Positions 46,932 to 56,181 of a DNA stretch of 64,000 nt are shown in pieces. The position numbers were made by a program, and so were the translations under genes. The stretch covers positions 5,830,501 to 5,894,500 of the forward strand of contig NZ_CP103300.1 in NCBI RefSeq assembly GCF_025562755.1. The letters run 5' to 3'. How positions within the stretch are numbered: the first letter of the stretch is position 1; each line of letters begins with the position of its first letter. The notes below the pieces were generated by a model. It was not told the DNA's origin, did no database searches, and saw only the letters and a list, made by a program, of their open reading frames with translations. This DNA is from Endozoicomonas euniceicola (lineage in GTDB: Bacteria; Pseudomonadota; Gammaproteobacteria; Pseudomonadales; Endozoicomonadaceae).

Positions 46932-49364
46932 TCAGTCAATCTGTAATGTAATAGTCTGAGTCTCAAACCGGTCAGAGGTAACGGTAACCGTTTCCTGCCC
47001 TTTAACCCCAGCTGTTCTGACCCAGAAAGCGGTTTGCCCGGCGCTGAGTGTCCGCAGGACAGGGCCGATCAGCAATAATCCGCTGCTGACTTTAATCTGT
47101 ACCGGGTCGCTGGCGTAGTGGCGTATCATCTGATCCTCATCCAGACACCGTATGCTCACCCGTGTCACATCATAGGTCTGTCGCTGTGTCAGACAAGTGT
47201 TGTCTGCTTTTACCTCAAGCACTGCCTGCCGTGACTTGCCACGGGTTTTGCGAATCACACACTGTCCGTCTCGGTAGCCTTCCAGCCGGTAGCTGGCGGA
47301 TGCGTCCCCCCAGTTGCCAATGTATTTGGCAAACAGGCCAATGCCATCTTCAATGGAGAGGCCGTTTTTCCTGAGCAGCCAGAGCATTCTGGCTTTTTCC
47401 CACAGGTTTAATCCGTCCAGCCCCTTACGATTAACCGCCGAGAACAGCTGCCGGATACTGTCAGCTTCCCGAGGGCTGAACGACTCATGACGGGCAATCT
47501 GGTCACCAATAAAGTCATCCAGAATAACCGGCGGATGTGGCAGGTGGGGAAAACCCCGGGAGTCAGGATAAAAGGTCTGGAGATACTGGTCGTTTTTGTA
47601 AAGTCTGATGCTGTCACAGTTGGTAAAGACCCAGAGTGCACCAAATTGCGCTCCATCATAATCACCGTTTTTCATGTTGCCTGCCAGCTCCATAACCGGA
47701 TGCCGGTCCTGCTGGCTGGCATAGACCGCCGCAGCGTATTTGGGTTCACGGAACATGTCCAGAACGCCGTGATAACAGACCCGGTCGCCGCTGCCAAAGT
47801 CCTCATGGGTGTTGTAGTCGGCCATGACCCATCCGATTGCGCCTGAGTACTCATGACTGCTGAAGGCTTGATTGATCACTCTGGCGTGGCGCTGGGCGTG
47901 TTCCAGCAATCGATCCTGAGTGTCAGAGGCTTTGGTGGGAAACATGTGACCACAGTGTTCTGTCACCAGGTAGGGCACCTCTGCCCCTGCTACCTGCTGT
48001 CGCTTTTGCAAGGGCGCATTACGCCCGGTATGGGAAAAGTCATTGAAGGTATAAACATCTTCCAGCAACTCGCTGTTGGCAATACACCGAACCCCTCCGG
48101 TTGGACGACTTGGGTCGAGTTGTCGGGCCAGGGCATTGGTCGCCTTATACAGTTTGTGACAATCCGCTGATTCATTGATGCGCACGCCCCAGATAAAAAC
48201 AGACGGATGGTTCCAGTCTCTTTCAATCATGCCGTGAACGTTATCGAGGGCTCGCTGGTGCCAGGCAGGTTGTTCGCCAATATGTTGCCAGCCGGGTATT
48301 TCATTAAAGACCAGCAGCCCGATTTCATCACAACGGTCGAGAAAGTGCGGGCTGGGTGGGTAATGGGATGAGCGCACACAGTTGCAGCCCAGCTCGAACT
48401 TCAGCAGCTCCGCATCTCTGGCCTGGGCGCTTTCCGGCATGGCATAGCCGACATAAGGGTAGGACTGGTGCCGGTTAAGCCCCACCAGCTTCAACCGCTC
48501 GCCATTGAGGTAGAACCCGTCCGGACGAAACGCCACGCTACGAAACCCAAACCGGAACTCATTGGCGTCCAGTGGTTTGCTGCCTGAAAGCTTCGTTTCC
48601 AGGGTATAGAGGGTTGGCTGCTCAAGACTCCAGCACTCAATATCGCTGTCCGTGATGGACAGGGTGTGTGACCAGACTTCTTCTGAAGCACCCGACAGTG
48701 TTCGGGTAAATCGCTCCTGATGAGTCGTGTTACCTTGCTGGTCGCTGACCCGTAAATCCAGAGTTACCTCATGATTTGCTCCTGCCGGATTGTTAAGGTA
48801 AAGGTCAGCGTGAACCTGTGCCGGGGTGCTGTCGCTATCCGGCCTGGAATGACTCAACTCAGTGACGATCCGTGCATTTTGAACATAGACGTGTTCCAGC
48901 AATGTCAGGCGGACTTCCCGATAGATACCACCGTAAGTCAGGAAATCAACCACATGGCCAAAAGGTGGAATCTCCGGGTTTTCATTGGCATCCACCAGCA
49001 CCAGCAGTTCACTTGGCTGGTCTCGGTGAACATAAGGGAGAATGTCGATTTCAAAGGGCAGAAAGCCTGAGTCACTTTCAACGACAAGTGTCTCATTAAT
49101 GAACACTTTGCACGACACCATAACGCCTTCAAACCGGAGCAGAGCATGGGATACGCCGGTAAACAGGTCAGGATCAAGGGTTTTTCGATAAGCGGATTGG
49201 CATTGATAAGAACGCTCATCAAAATTATTGCAGGGCAGCTCCTGACTGGTATGAGGAATATCAACCACAGAGGCTTTCTCTGCCCAGTCAATGTCTGCGA
49301 TGTGTGGTTCTTGCACCTGCCCGACAAACTGCCAGCCAAAATTCAGATGAACGTCTTTTCTCAT
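46932..49364 (-). CDS. Glycoside hydrolase family 2, beta-galactosidase-like (810 aa)
   Basis: This is a retaining glycosidase that probably cleaves beta-galactosides. The sugar-binding jelly-roll (about residues 1-180) has the family's LNFGWQFVG and WAEKASVVDIPHT. An immunoglobulin-like domain follows, then the barrel with VGLNRHQSYPYVGYAMPE, NCVRSSHYPPSPHFLDRCDE, the acid/base Glu in WGVRINES and the nucleophile Glu in YLVTEHCGHMFPT. A further C-terminal beta domain ends the protein. No signal peptide is seen. Beta-glucuronidase or another GH2 activity cannot be excluded. It starts three bases after the porin stop, so porin and hydrolase were one transcript. The porin is now split by an insertion sequence. 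Confidence 0.88.
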   Translation of the reverse strand: MRKDVHLNFGWQFVGQVQEPHIADIDWAEKASVVDIPHTSQELPCNNFDERSYQCQSAYRKTLDPDLFTGVSHALLRFEGVMVSCKVFINETLVVESDSGFLPFEIDILPYVHRDQPSELLVLVDANENPEIPPFGHVVDFLTYGGIYREVRLTLLEHVYVQNARIVTELSHSRPDSDSTPAQVHADLYLNNPAGANHEVTLDLRVSDQQGNTTHQERFTRTLSGASEEVWSHTLSITDSDIECWSLEQPTLYTLETKLSGSKPLDANEFRFGFRSVAFRPDGFYLNGERLKLVGLNRHQSYPYVGYAMPESAQARDAELLKFELGCNCVRSSHYPPSPHFLDRCDEIGLLVFNEIPGWQHIGEQPAWHQRALDNVHGMIERDWNHPSVFIWGVRINESADCHKLYKATNALARQLDPSRPTGGVRCIANSELLEDVYTFNDFSHTGRNAPLQKRQQVAGAEVPYLVTEHCGHMFPTKASDTQDRLLEHAQRHARVINQAFSSHEYSGAIGWVMADYNTHEDFGSGDRVCYHGVLDMFREPKYAAAVYASQQDRHPVMELAGNMKNGDYDGAQFGALWVFTNCDSIRLYKNDQYLQTFYPDSRGFPHLPHPPVILDDFIGDQIARHESFSPREADSIRQLFSAVNRKGLDGLNLWEKARMLWLLRKNGLSIEDGIGLFAKYIGNWGDASASYRLEGYRDGQCVIRKTRGKSRQAVLEVKADNTCLTQRQTYDVTRVSIRCLDEDQMIRHYASDPVQIKVSSGLLLIGPVLRTLSAGQTAFWVRTAGVKGQETVTVTSDRFETQTITLQID

Positions 49365-50619
49365 GGTTTACTTCAATATATCCGTGTTGTACTCAATGAA
49401 CAGACCAAAGCCACTGACCTTCATATTGGTATCAGTTCCGACCATAAACCGGTAGCCCAGACCCTCGCCCCGGTAGTTGTATGCCAGCTCCAGGTTGATT
49501 TCCGTGTAGTCCTCTTTTGCCACCAGTGCCTGCTCAACTACGCTCATTTTGCTTCTGTCGGTATCGGTAGCCATGGCCGCTACCCCCTGAATCCGCCACT
49601 TCTGAAAACCAACGTTATCAAGGTTATAACCACCAAACAGGAAGTAAGTGGTCTGGTTGGCCCGGTCGAATTTGTTAAATACCGCCAGGTCACCCCACAC
49701 GGCAGTGCCGCCACCCGCTTTATAACCATCCTGGGTCTCAAAACCACGGAAGCTTTCTTTACCAATTTTTGTGACGCCGGCCAGCAGGTCAAAATCACCG
49801 GTATCAATGCCGATCCCGTATTCTACGACATCGGTCTTATGGTCAGAATTCAGCTTGCCAGTGCCTTCTTCCATACCGTACTTGATCAGAAACTTGAGAA
49901 TTTTGCTTCTGTCGCCATCCGGGTTGCCTGCCAGATAGCTCAGGGGAATGCCGGTGTAGACTTCAACCAGGCCGTTTTTCTGATAATCAGGTGCTACGGA
50001 ATAAGAGGCACTGCTGGTAAAGTAATCCGTTTCTGTGTGGTAGCCGACGTTATAGATTTTGTCGAAATAACCGGAACCCACACCCTCTTTCAGGTCATCC
50101 TTAAAACGTACGGTGCCGGTTGTATGGCAGTTGCTGTAACCCGTGAAGTAGTTGAACCATGGCTGAATCATGCCCCAGCTCCAGTTCAGCTCACCGGTTA
50201 ACGAGGCTCCCTCATACACTTCGTGGGTCGCATAATAAATGTAATCCGGGCGGTGCAGCAGGTTATAGATGGTGGGCGTAAAACGACCGACAGACAGCTT
50301 GGTGTAGTTTTCATCGTCTCCCAGACGCATCTGCAGATTGGCGTTACTCACTTTCCCGACTACTGCGCTGTCCGGAGTGGCTTCATAATATCGGGCATAG
50401 TCGGATTTTACCGTTATTCCCGGTACCATTGAGTTCTGCGCCTCAACGTAGCCATTGTTATAAAGGTTAGGCGCGGCAGACTGGTAACCCAGCTGCACTC
50501 CGAACATATCGTTAAGATAACCGGACTGCCAGTCCATCCAGAGCGAGGCACCCATCTCATCCATCTCAATCTTGTTTTTGCCGGTGACAGGTGCACCAAC
50601 AAGACTGTAGTTATAGGAA

Positions 50620-52352
50620 CCGTCATTCAGCACTTAATCTGAGAATTTCCTAAAACCATCTAAAATGTAAAAAATTTTCAGACTGAGCATATGCCATGCA
50701 ACCTCATCAATTTCACATTCAACGCATCGACCATACTGGGTTGGTGGCCGGTATGTGCAAAGAGCTCGGGATCGCTAACCTTCTGGATTCTCTGGTTCCC
50801 AACCAATCTGAAACCAGAAAGATTTCCTTCGGAGAAACCGTTGTCTCAATGCTGCTTAACGGACTGGGCTTCACTGCTCGCACACTCCACATGTTCCCTG
50901 AGTTTCACGCCGACAAGCCACTGGATAAACTTATTCGACCGGGTATAGAGCCGGAACATATCAACGAAAGTGTACTCGGCAGAGCCTTGGATCAAATTTT
51001 TGAACTGGGTGTAAGTGAGGTCTATTTATCACTGGCTGTCAAGGCCGTTAATGTATTGAAACTGCCGTGTAATGCTCTGAATCTTGATTCAACCAGCTTT
51101 CATGTGGACGGTCGTTATAACAGTGAGTCTGAAGTCGATGAAGAAGACCTGAACTGCATTAAAATCTGTCGTGGATACAGCAGAGATCACCGACCTGAAT
51201 TAAATCAGGCGATACTGCTCCTAATGACTGAAAATCAGGCGGGTATTCCCGTATTCATGGCCGCATCCAGTGGCAATATAAACGACAACACTAATTTTAA
51301 AAAAGTCATCAGCAAGCATTTGAAATGCTACAAAGAGGCGCTGAATAATCGTTACCTGATCGGCGATGCTGCACTTTACACAACAGACAATGTACGTATA
51401 TTACATCAGCAAGAGCAACAGTTTATCACCCGGGTTCCGGCTAAAATAAAAGCCGCAAGAGAGCTTGTGGACAGTGTCGCTTCTTGTGCGATGACACCGG
51501 TTGAAGGTGCCGAAGGTTATGAGAGCTGCGAAGTACTGTCCGACTATGCGGATGTATCTCAACGGTGGGTTCTGATTCGCAGTGAACAGGCTCGGAAAAG
51601 CGAACAGAAAACACTGCTCAAAAAACTGTTGAAAAAGTCAGAAAAAGAAGCGGAAGCACTGACCAGCAAGCTGGCGAAGAAACCGTTCAAGTGTGAAACG
51701 GACGCATTGCGTGCGTTCAATGAGTGGCAATCAAAAAGCAATTATTGTCAGGCAGAACCTGTAATTACGACAAAACCATGCTATACCAAAGCGGGACGTC
51801 CGGAGAAAGACAGCAAACCAGATAGCGTGGAGTATTATGTCAGCGGTCATCCTTGGGTATCTGTTGACTGTCGTGAAGTAGCAGAGGCCTCTCTGGGGTG
51901 CTTTGTGTTGGCAACAAACAATCTGGACAAGAGCCAGCTAAGTTCAGCAGAAGTGTTGAGCACTTATAAATCACAGCAGTCGGTGGAGCGTGGATTTCGG
52001 TTTCTGAAAAGCCCTGAATTTCTGGTCTCCTCGCTGTTTTTAAAGAAGCCGGAACGTATAGAAGCGTTGCTTATGGTGATGACGCTTTGTCTGTTAGTCT
52101 ACGCAGCGATACAGCATCGAATCAGGCATGAATTAAAGCGTCAGAGTAGGTTCTTTCCGGATATGAAGCGAAAGCCCTATCAGAATCCGACTGCACGCTG
52201 GGTATTTTTTTGCTTTCAGGGAATTAATGTTTTATTAGTCGATGGTCATGAAAAACATGTCGTTGGCTTGCAGGAGAGGCAATTAACCATCATTTCAATT
52301 CTTGGCCGATCGTACCAAGAGATTTATTCCTGATATAGGTGCTGAATGACGG
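50620..52352 (+). mobile_element. IS1634-family insertion sequence (1733 bp)
   Basis: Perfect 14-bp terminal inverted repeats are present, CCGTCATTCAGCAC at the left (50620-50633) and its complement at the right (52339-52352), with weaker pairing continuing inward. A 7-bp target duplication ATAGGAA flanks them (50613-50619 and 52353-52359). The element holds one transposase gene and interrupts a porin gene of opposite orientation. Confidence 0.92.
50696..52333 (+). CDS. IS1634-family transposase (545 aa)
   Basis: This is a DDE-type (IS4 superfamily) transposase. An N-terminal region with GETVVSMLLNGLGFTARTLH is followed by the first catalytic Asp in LNLDSTSFHVDGRY, the second in NRYLIGDAALYTTDN and the YKSQQSVERGFRFLKSPEFL motif (Y-x2-R-x3-E-type, with the catalytic Glu). 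The C-terminus has the family's PERIEALLMVMTLCLLVYAAIQ. The frame is complete. It starts about 75 bases inside the left inverted repeat and ends six bases before the right one. Confidence 0.93.
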   Translation: MQPHQFHIQRIDHTGLVAGMCKELGIANLLDSLVPNQSETRKISFGETVVSMLLNGLGFTARTLHMFPEFHADKPLDKLIRPGIEPEHINESVLGRALDQIFELGVSEVYLSLAVKAVNVLKLPCNALNLDSTSFHVDGRYNSESEVDEEDLNCIKICRGYSRDHRPELNQAILLLMTENQAGIPVFMAASSGNINDNTNFKKVISKHLKCYKEALNNRYLIGDAALYTTDNVRILHQQEQQFITRVPAKIKAARELVDSVASCAMTPVEGAEGYESCEVLSDYADVSQRWVLIRSEQARKSEQKTLLKKLLKKSEKEAEALTSKLAKKPFKCETDALRAFNEWQSKSNYCQAEPVITTKPCYTKAGRPEKDSKPDSVEYYVSGHPWVSVDCREVAEASLGCFVLATNNLDKSQLSSAEVLSTYKSQQSVERGFRFLKSPEFLVSSLFLKKPERIEALLMVMTLCLLVYAAIQHRIRHELKRQSRFFPDMKRKPYQNPTARWVFFCFQGINVLLVDGHEKHVVGLQERQLTIISILGRSYQEIYS

Positions 52353-52561
52353 ATAGGAACCACCGATATTGTAGATATTTGTTTTAACTTTGGTGTTCAA
52401 AGTGGAGTCGTTCAAAAAAGCGTCCCAGCTGGCGTTTGCCGCCATTGACAGAGACAACGATGCCATTACGACTGCATAACTGAGTGGTTTCAGTTTCATT
52501 TCTCACTTTCCCCCGGACTTAATGGCCCTGAAGCCCCGCAGGCTGACTATCAGACGCCATT

Positions 52562-52741
52562 AATGTGAGTTATTTTCATATTTATCGTAATGAATAGTGC
52601 TACCAGCTAATCCAGGGGTCAACAACAAACATGATTAACTTTCATGTTTGTTGATGTTTGTCAATTTCTGGTAATCAACTGACTGGCTGAAATTACTTTC
52701 CAATTTTATGACCTGAATCAAACGTGATTAAATTTCATGTT
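52562..52741. promoter_or_regulatory. Three copies of one 21-bp operator between the porin and glycosyltransferase genes
   Basis: The sites at 52628-52648 and 52721-52741 read AACATGA and AACGTGA respectively, then seven bases, then TCATGTT. A third, weaker copy at 52562-52582 reads AATGTGA, seven bases, TCATATT. Each is an inverted repeat with a 7-base spacer (perfect in the first). Spacings are 66 and 93 bases. They lie between two outward-reading genes, so one regulator could control both. A TetR-type protein is a candidate, since a (broken) tetR lies in this locus; other families are possible. The rest of 52500-52818 shows nothing else clear. Confidence 0.65.
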
Positions 52742-52827
52742 TTTATCACTGAGACTATTCGACATAATAAATATGAAATCATCTCACGTTACGTGGGGGC
52801 TTCTGCCAAAGAGAACAGGTGATATTT

Positions 52828-54279
52828 ATGGATAATACTTCAAGCGTATTTGGTAACAGACAGTCGCCGTCTGTTATAAGAAAAGCCAACCGGACAAAAT
52901 CGAGCTTTGAAAAGAAATTCGGCGATGACAGTCACCTGTCTTATCCACTGAGCAGTAACGAAAACCTAATTATGCAGCCATGGCTCGGTATCCATGACCT
53001 TACTGTCAGCGAAACCGGTCAGCCTATTGATTCAGAAAAAGGCATTATCGTTGGCAATATACGCATGGGTTATGGTCATTACCGGATTTCCATGGCTATT
53101 GCCTCTGCGGTTAACCATTTCGGCTACACCCCTTACTGGCTTGACCTGGCAGCTTGCAAACAGACCACCGGTGGGAAGGTCATACAGCACCTGAACAAAC
53201 TTTATTCACTGGGGTCACGACTGTCCCAGCAATATTCCCTGTTCAACCGTCTGTTCTGGGAAAAACTGAACAGCGAAGGCTTCAGAAAACTGAGCTTCAA
53301 TGCCAAAGACCAGCGGGTGAGTGAGTTGATGGCTCCGGTTCTGAGCCATATTCCTAAGGATATGCCGTTTATCGGTACCCATACCTGGCCAGCCCAGGCC
53401 GCAGTCCATGCGGGTATCAGCAATGTCATTAGTGTCATCCCCGACAACTGGCCCATGGCGCTGCATCTGGCAGAGGGAGCACATCACGTTGTTCAGACCC
53501 CTTCCTGTTATTTTGGCTATCGAATACTCAACGGTATGGATAAAAGCAGGCTGTTAAAGCCCATGCCCGCCGACAGCATCACCCATGCAGGTCACTTTAT
53601 TGACCATGAATTGCTGAAAGACCTGAAGGCGGACTGCAATAAACGAGTCAGCCGGATAGAAGCCGGTGAGCCCCTGAGAATACTTCTGACGGTTGGCGGT
53701 GCAGGAGCCCAGTTTGATACCTTCCTGGCCATCATTGGTCATTTGTTGCCTCTGGTTGAGGCTCGCAGGGTGTGTCTTTTTATTAATGTGGGTGATTACA
53801 GAAGTGTATGGAATCAGCTGACCGATAAGCTGCCAGGGCTCAGGAAACTGGCCAGACTGTACGACAACGAATGGGATGATGTTGTTGCGCTCACGGACAC
53901 GGACAACGACCATCTTGAGGGTATTCACGCTTTCTGTCATGAGGACATTTTCTCTGCGGTTTACTCGACCAACCGGTTGATGCGTATTACCGACCTGATG
54001 GTGACAAAACCCAGCGAGCTGGCCTTTTACCCGGTTCCGAAACTGATGATCAAACGGGTGGGCGGACATGAAGCTTATGGTGCCATCAGGGCGGCTGAAA
54101 TAGGTGACGGCACCATTGAGTTTGAAAGAACCGATGCGGCTATTCAGATGCTGCAACTGCTGATTGAGGAAAAGAGCCTGATTAAAACCATGTGCCAGAA
54201 CATCCTCAAAGCCAATGCTGCCGGGGTATACGACGGTGCCTATAAAACCGTAGAGCTTGCTCTGAAGAGGAGGAGCTGA
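52828..54279 (+). CDS. MurG/MGDG-synthase-like glycosyltransferase (483 aa)
   Basis: This is a GT-B fold enzyme predicted to transfer a sugar, perhaps to a lipid. The N-terminal half has GIIVGNIRMGYGHYRISMAIASA, the nucleotide-independent glycine loop found in diacylglycerol glucosyl/galactosyltransferases. The C-terminal half has ILLTVGGAGAQFDTF and a donor-site-like KPSELAFYPVPKL. The first 60 residues are polar and poorly conserved-looking. I use ATG 52828, because AGGTG lies six bases upstream; the GTG nine bases earlier is less likely. It diverges from the porin across the triple operator and ends two bases from a convergent antiporter gene. Family assignment is moderate and the substrate unknown. 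Confidence 0.68.
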   Translation: MDNTSSVFGNRQSPSVIRKANRTKSSFEKKFGDDSHLSYPLSSNENLIMQPWLGIHDLTVSETGQPIDSEKGIIVGNIRMGYGHYRISMAIASAVNHFGYTPYWLDLAACKQTTGGKVIQHLNKLYSLGSRLSQQYSLFNRLFWEKLNSEGFRKLSFNAKDQRVSELMAPVLSHIPKDMPFIGTHTWPAQAAVHAGISNVISVIPDNWPMALHLAEGAHHVVQTPSCYFGYRILNGMDKSRLLKPMPADSITHAGHFIDHELLKDLKADCNKRVSRIEAGEPLRILLTVGGAGAQFDTFLAIIGHLLPLVEARRVCLFINVGDYRSVWNQLTDKLPGLRKLARLYDNEWDDVVALTDTDNDHLEGIHAFCHEDIFSAVYSTNRLMRITDLMVTKPSELAFYPVPKLMIKRVGGHEAYGAIRAAEIGDGTIEFERTDAAIQMLQLLIEEKSLIKTMCQNILKANAAGVYDGAYKTVELALKRRS

Positions 54280-54281
54280 CT

Positions 54282-55454
54282 TTAGTCTCTTCTCAGTTTT
54301 TCATTGATCGCTATGGGTGACTCATATCGGAATACAACAACATAAGAAGAGAGTATCAACGTCATGATGGCAGTCGCCTGAATGACATGAGAAGCAATTT
54401 CCCCCAGTAGTAATTGTCCTGTGGCCAGAACGGCAATCAGGATCGAAAATTCACTGGTTTGTCCCAGTCGGAATCCTACTTCCCAGGCGGTGGATTCCTT
54501 TTCACTGACCCGTTTGAGCAGCAGGCCGAAGATTCCCGGTTTCATCAGCATGCAAACAACACTCATTGCCAGTGCCGGGATAAACACATCAGCCAGAAGA
54601 CTCAGGTTGAAGCTGGCTCCGATGGAGAAAAAGAACAGGACAAGAAAGAAGTCCCGCAAAGGTTTAAGGTTAATGGCAATGTATTGAGCAATAGGGCTGG
54701 TCGCGATACTGATTCCCGCAATAAATGCACCAATTTCATAAGAGAGGTGAAGGGTATGAGCCAGTTCAGCAAAGCCAAGACACCAGCCAATAGCCAGCAG
54801 AAACAGATATTCGTGAAAGCGATCAAACTTTGCCATCAAGGGTAACAGCAGTAGTTTAACCGCAAGAAATGCGGAAAAAATAAGAAGGGGCAGGGCAGCC
54901 AGCGCTAATAAAATATCAAACTGACTGTTACTGAAGCCTCCATCAAAGTTATAAAGCAGTAGCAGCACCAGAATTGCCATTAAGTCTTGCAACAATAAAA
55001 GGCTGACCAGCATTTCACCGGTATGTTTATGATGCAGTACCGTGGTGGGTAACAGTTTGATACCGATAATGGTGCTTGAAAACATCATCGTGGCACCGCA
55101 GATAATCGCTTCTGTCTGACTGAAGCCAAACAGGTAGCCCATAAGATAGCCAGCGGCAGCAAAAACCACTGAACTGATCAAGCCAACGGTGGCGGTTTTT
55201 TTCAATAAATGCCCAAGGTGGCTGGGTTGCATATCGAGCCCCAGCAGGAACAGCAGAAAGATAATGCCAATATGAGCGATATCATGCAGCAGGTCCGTAT
55301 CGGTGACCAGTTCCGCACCGTAAGGACCAAACATTGCGCCAAGCACGATGTAAGCGACAATCAGTGGCTGACGTGTAAACAGTGCGGCGGAGGCAAGGAC
55401 AGCCGCCCCACTGAAAATCAGAAAAAAGGAAAAAAGCAGGGAACCACTTTCCAT
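54282..55454 (-). CDS. CPA2-family monovalent cation:proton antiporter, membrane domain only (390 aa)
   Basis: This is an inner-membrane Na+ or K+/H+ exchanger of the KefB/RosB type. About twelve membrane segments are visible. The IIFLLFLLGLDMQ helix, CGATMMFSSTIIGIKLL and SLLLLQDLMAILVLLLL carry the family's conserved polar residues. It stops after the transport domain, with no cytosolic TrkA-N regulatory part, unlike the antiporter at 60410-62371. It is a single gene, convergent with the glycosyltransferase with two bases between stops. Confidence 0.88.
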   Translation of the reverse strand: MESGSLLFSFFLIFSGAAVLASAALFTRQPLIVAYIVLGAMFGPYGAELVTDTDLLHDIAHIGIIFLLFLLGLDMQPSHLGHLLKKTATVGLISSVVFAAAGYLMGYLFGFSQTEAIICGATMMFSSTIIGIKLLPTTVLHHKHTGEMLVSLLLLQDLMAILVLLLLYNFDGGFSNSQFDILLALAALPLLIFSAFLAVKLLLLPLMAKFDRFHEYLFLLAIGWCLGFAELAHTLHLSYEIGAFIAGISIATSPIAQYIAINLKPLRDFFLVLFFFSIGASFNLSLLADVFIPALAMSVVCMLMKPGIFGLLLKRVSEKESTAWEVGFRLGQTSEFSILIAVLATGQLLLGEIASHVIQATAIMTLILSSYVVVFRYESPIAINEKLRRD

Positions 55455-55680
55455 TGATACTTGCCCGCAAAAACGATGATCAAACAGTGACTTGAACTGG
55501 CAGTTCTGGATAAATGACTGCTAAGAACAAGCCGAAATAATTTGCAGTATACACGTAGGTGGGCGTACGTGAGATAAAAATCATCTTTGTAATAATTTAC
55601 GCGGCAATTAATGAGCCTTATCTTAGGAAAGCGATCAGTCTAAGTTGTTTGAGTCTTGGTCACAGCCGTTCATAGAGAGG

Positions 55681-56181
55681 TTAAAGGCTCTCACGAATGC
55701 GGTGCACAGGCTTTCGTAAATCACTGCTTCCCTGATAACTGAGCTGGAAGGTTGATAGCGCTTTTATAGCAGCATCAGGGTTCTGTCCTGGTTTCAGGAC
55801 AAAGCTGCTGAAACCACAGCGTTTCATAAAAAACAACTGATCCACCAGCACATCACCCACTGCCCTTATTTCGCCACGGAAGTTTAGATGATCACGCAGG
55901 GTTCTGGCGTGTGAATACCCCCGACCGTCAAGGAAGCCGGGGAATTGAATGGCAATGCCGTCGAACTCACTTAAATCGGCTTCCATGTCAGTCAGTTCAT
56001 CGTCCGGTAAGACATAGAGCAGTTTCCGCAGACTTAGAAGGCGGATGTCTTCTTTATGTGCCTGCCAGAGTACTTGTGGTATCAGAAGCTCCTGAACATT
56101 TTCTGCGATGGCCGTGTCTGCCTGCCAGACAATGCTGTGGTCAGGGTAAAGCTCATTATCTTTAAGCAGCTTTCTGTCCAT
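55681..56181 (-). CDS. DUF934 protein, sulfite/nitrite reductase partner (166 aa)
   Basis: This is a small cytoplasmic protein of the DUF934 family, known almost only beside cysI-type reductase genes in proteobacteria. Features include IAIQFPGFLDGRGYSHARTLR (about residues 74-94) and GEIRAVGDVLVDQLFFMKRCGF, the two conserved blocks. It overlaps the 3' end of the reductase gene by 20 bases, implying coupled translation. It may help reductase assembly or sulfur/nitrogen assimilation; the biochemistry is not known. Confidence 0.88.
   Translation of the reverse strand: MDRKLLKDNELYPDHSIVWQADTAIAENVQELLIPQVLWQAHKEDIRLLSLRKLLYVLPDDELTDMEADLSEFDGIAIQFPGFLDGRGYSHARTLRDHLNFRGEIRAVGDVLVDQLFFMKRCGFSSFVLKPGQNPDAAIKALSTFQLSYQGSSDLRKPVHRIRESL

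Larger units (their letters stand above)
49368..52499 (-). pseudogene. OprD-like porin split by an IS1634-type element
   Basis: The 5' part begins at ATG 52499 with a signal peptide (MKLKPLSYAVVMASLSLSMA, cleavage near NAS/W) and runs to codon 49 (..NIGGSY). Removing the element and one copy of the 7-bp target duplication joins it in frame to NYSLVGAPVTG... and the rest of the barrel down to the stop at 49368. The barrel part shows LWMDWQSGYLNDMFGVQLGY, the OprD-family signature region. The 3' fragment keeps an open frame from a GTG at 50633 that belongs to the element's end; it lacks a signal peptide and cannot reach the outer membrane. The porin was the first gene of the galactoside operon. 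Confidence 0.92.

Noticed and set aside
50620..52360. Initial idea that the porin itself contained a natural 14-bp inverted repeat
   Set aside because: The inverted repeats are the ends of the insertion sequence: a 7-bp duplication abuts both of them exactly and excision restores the porin frame.
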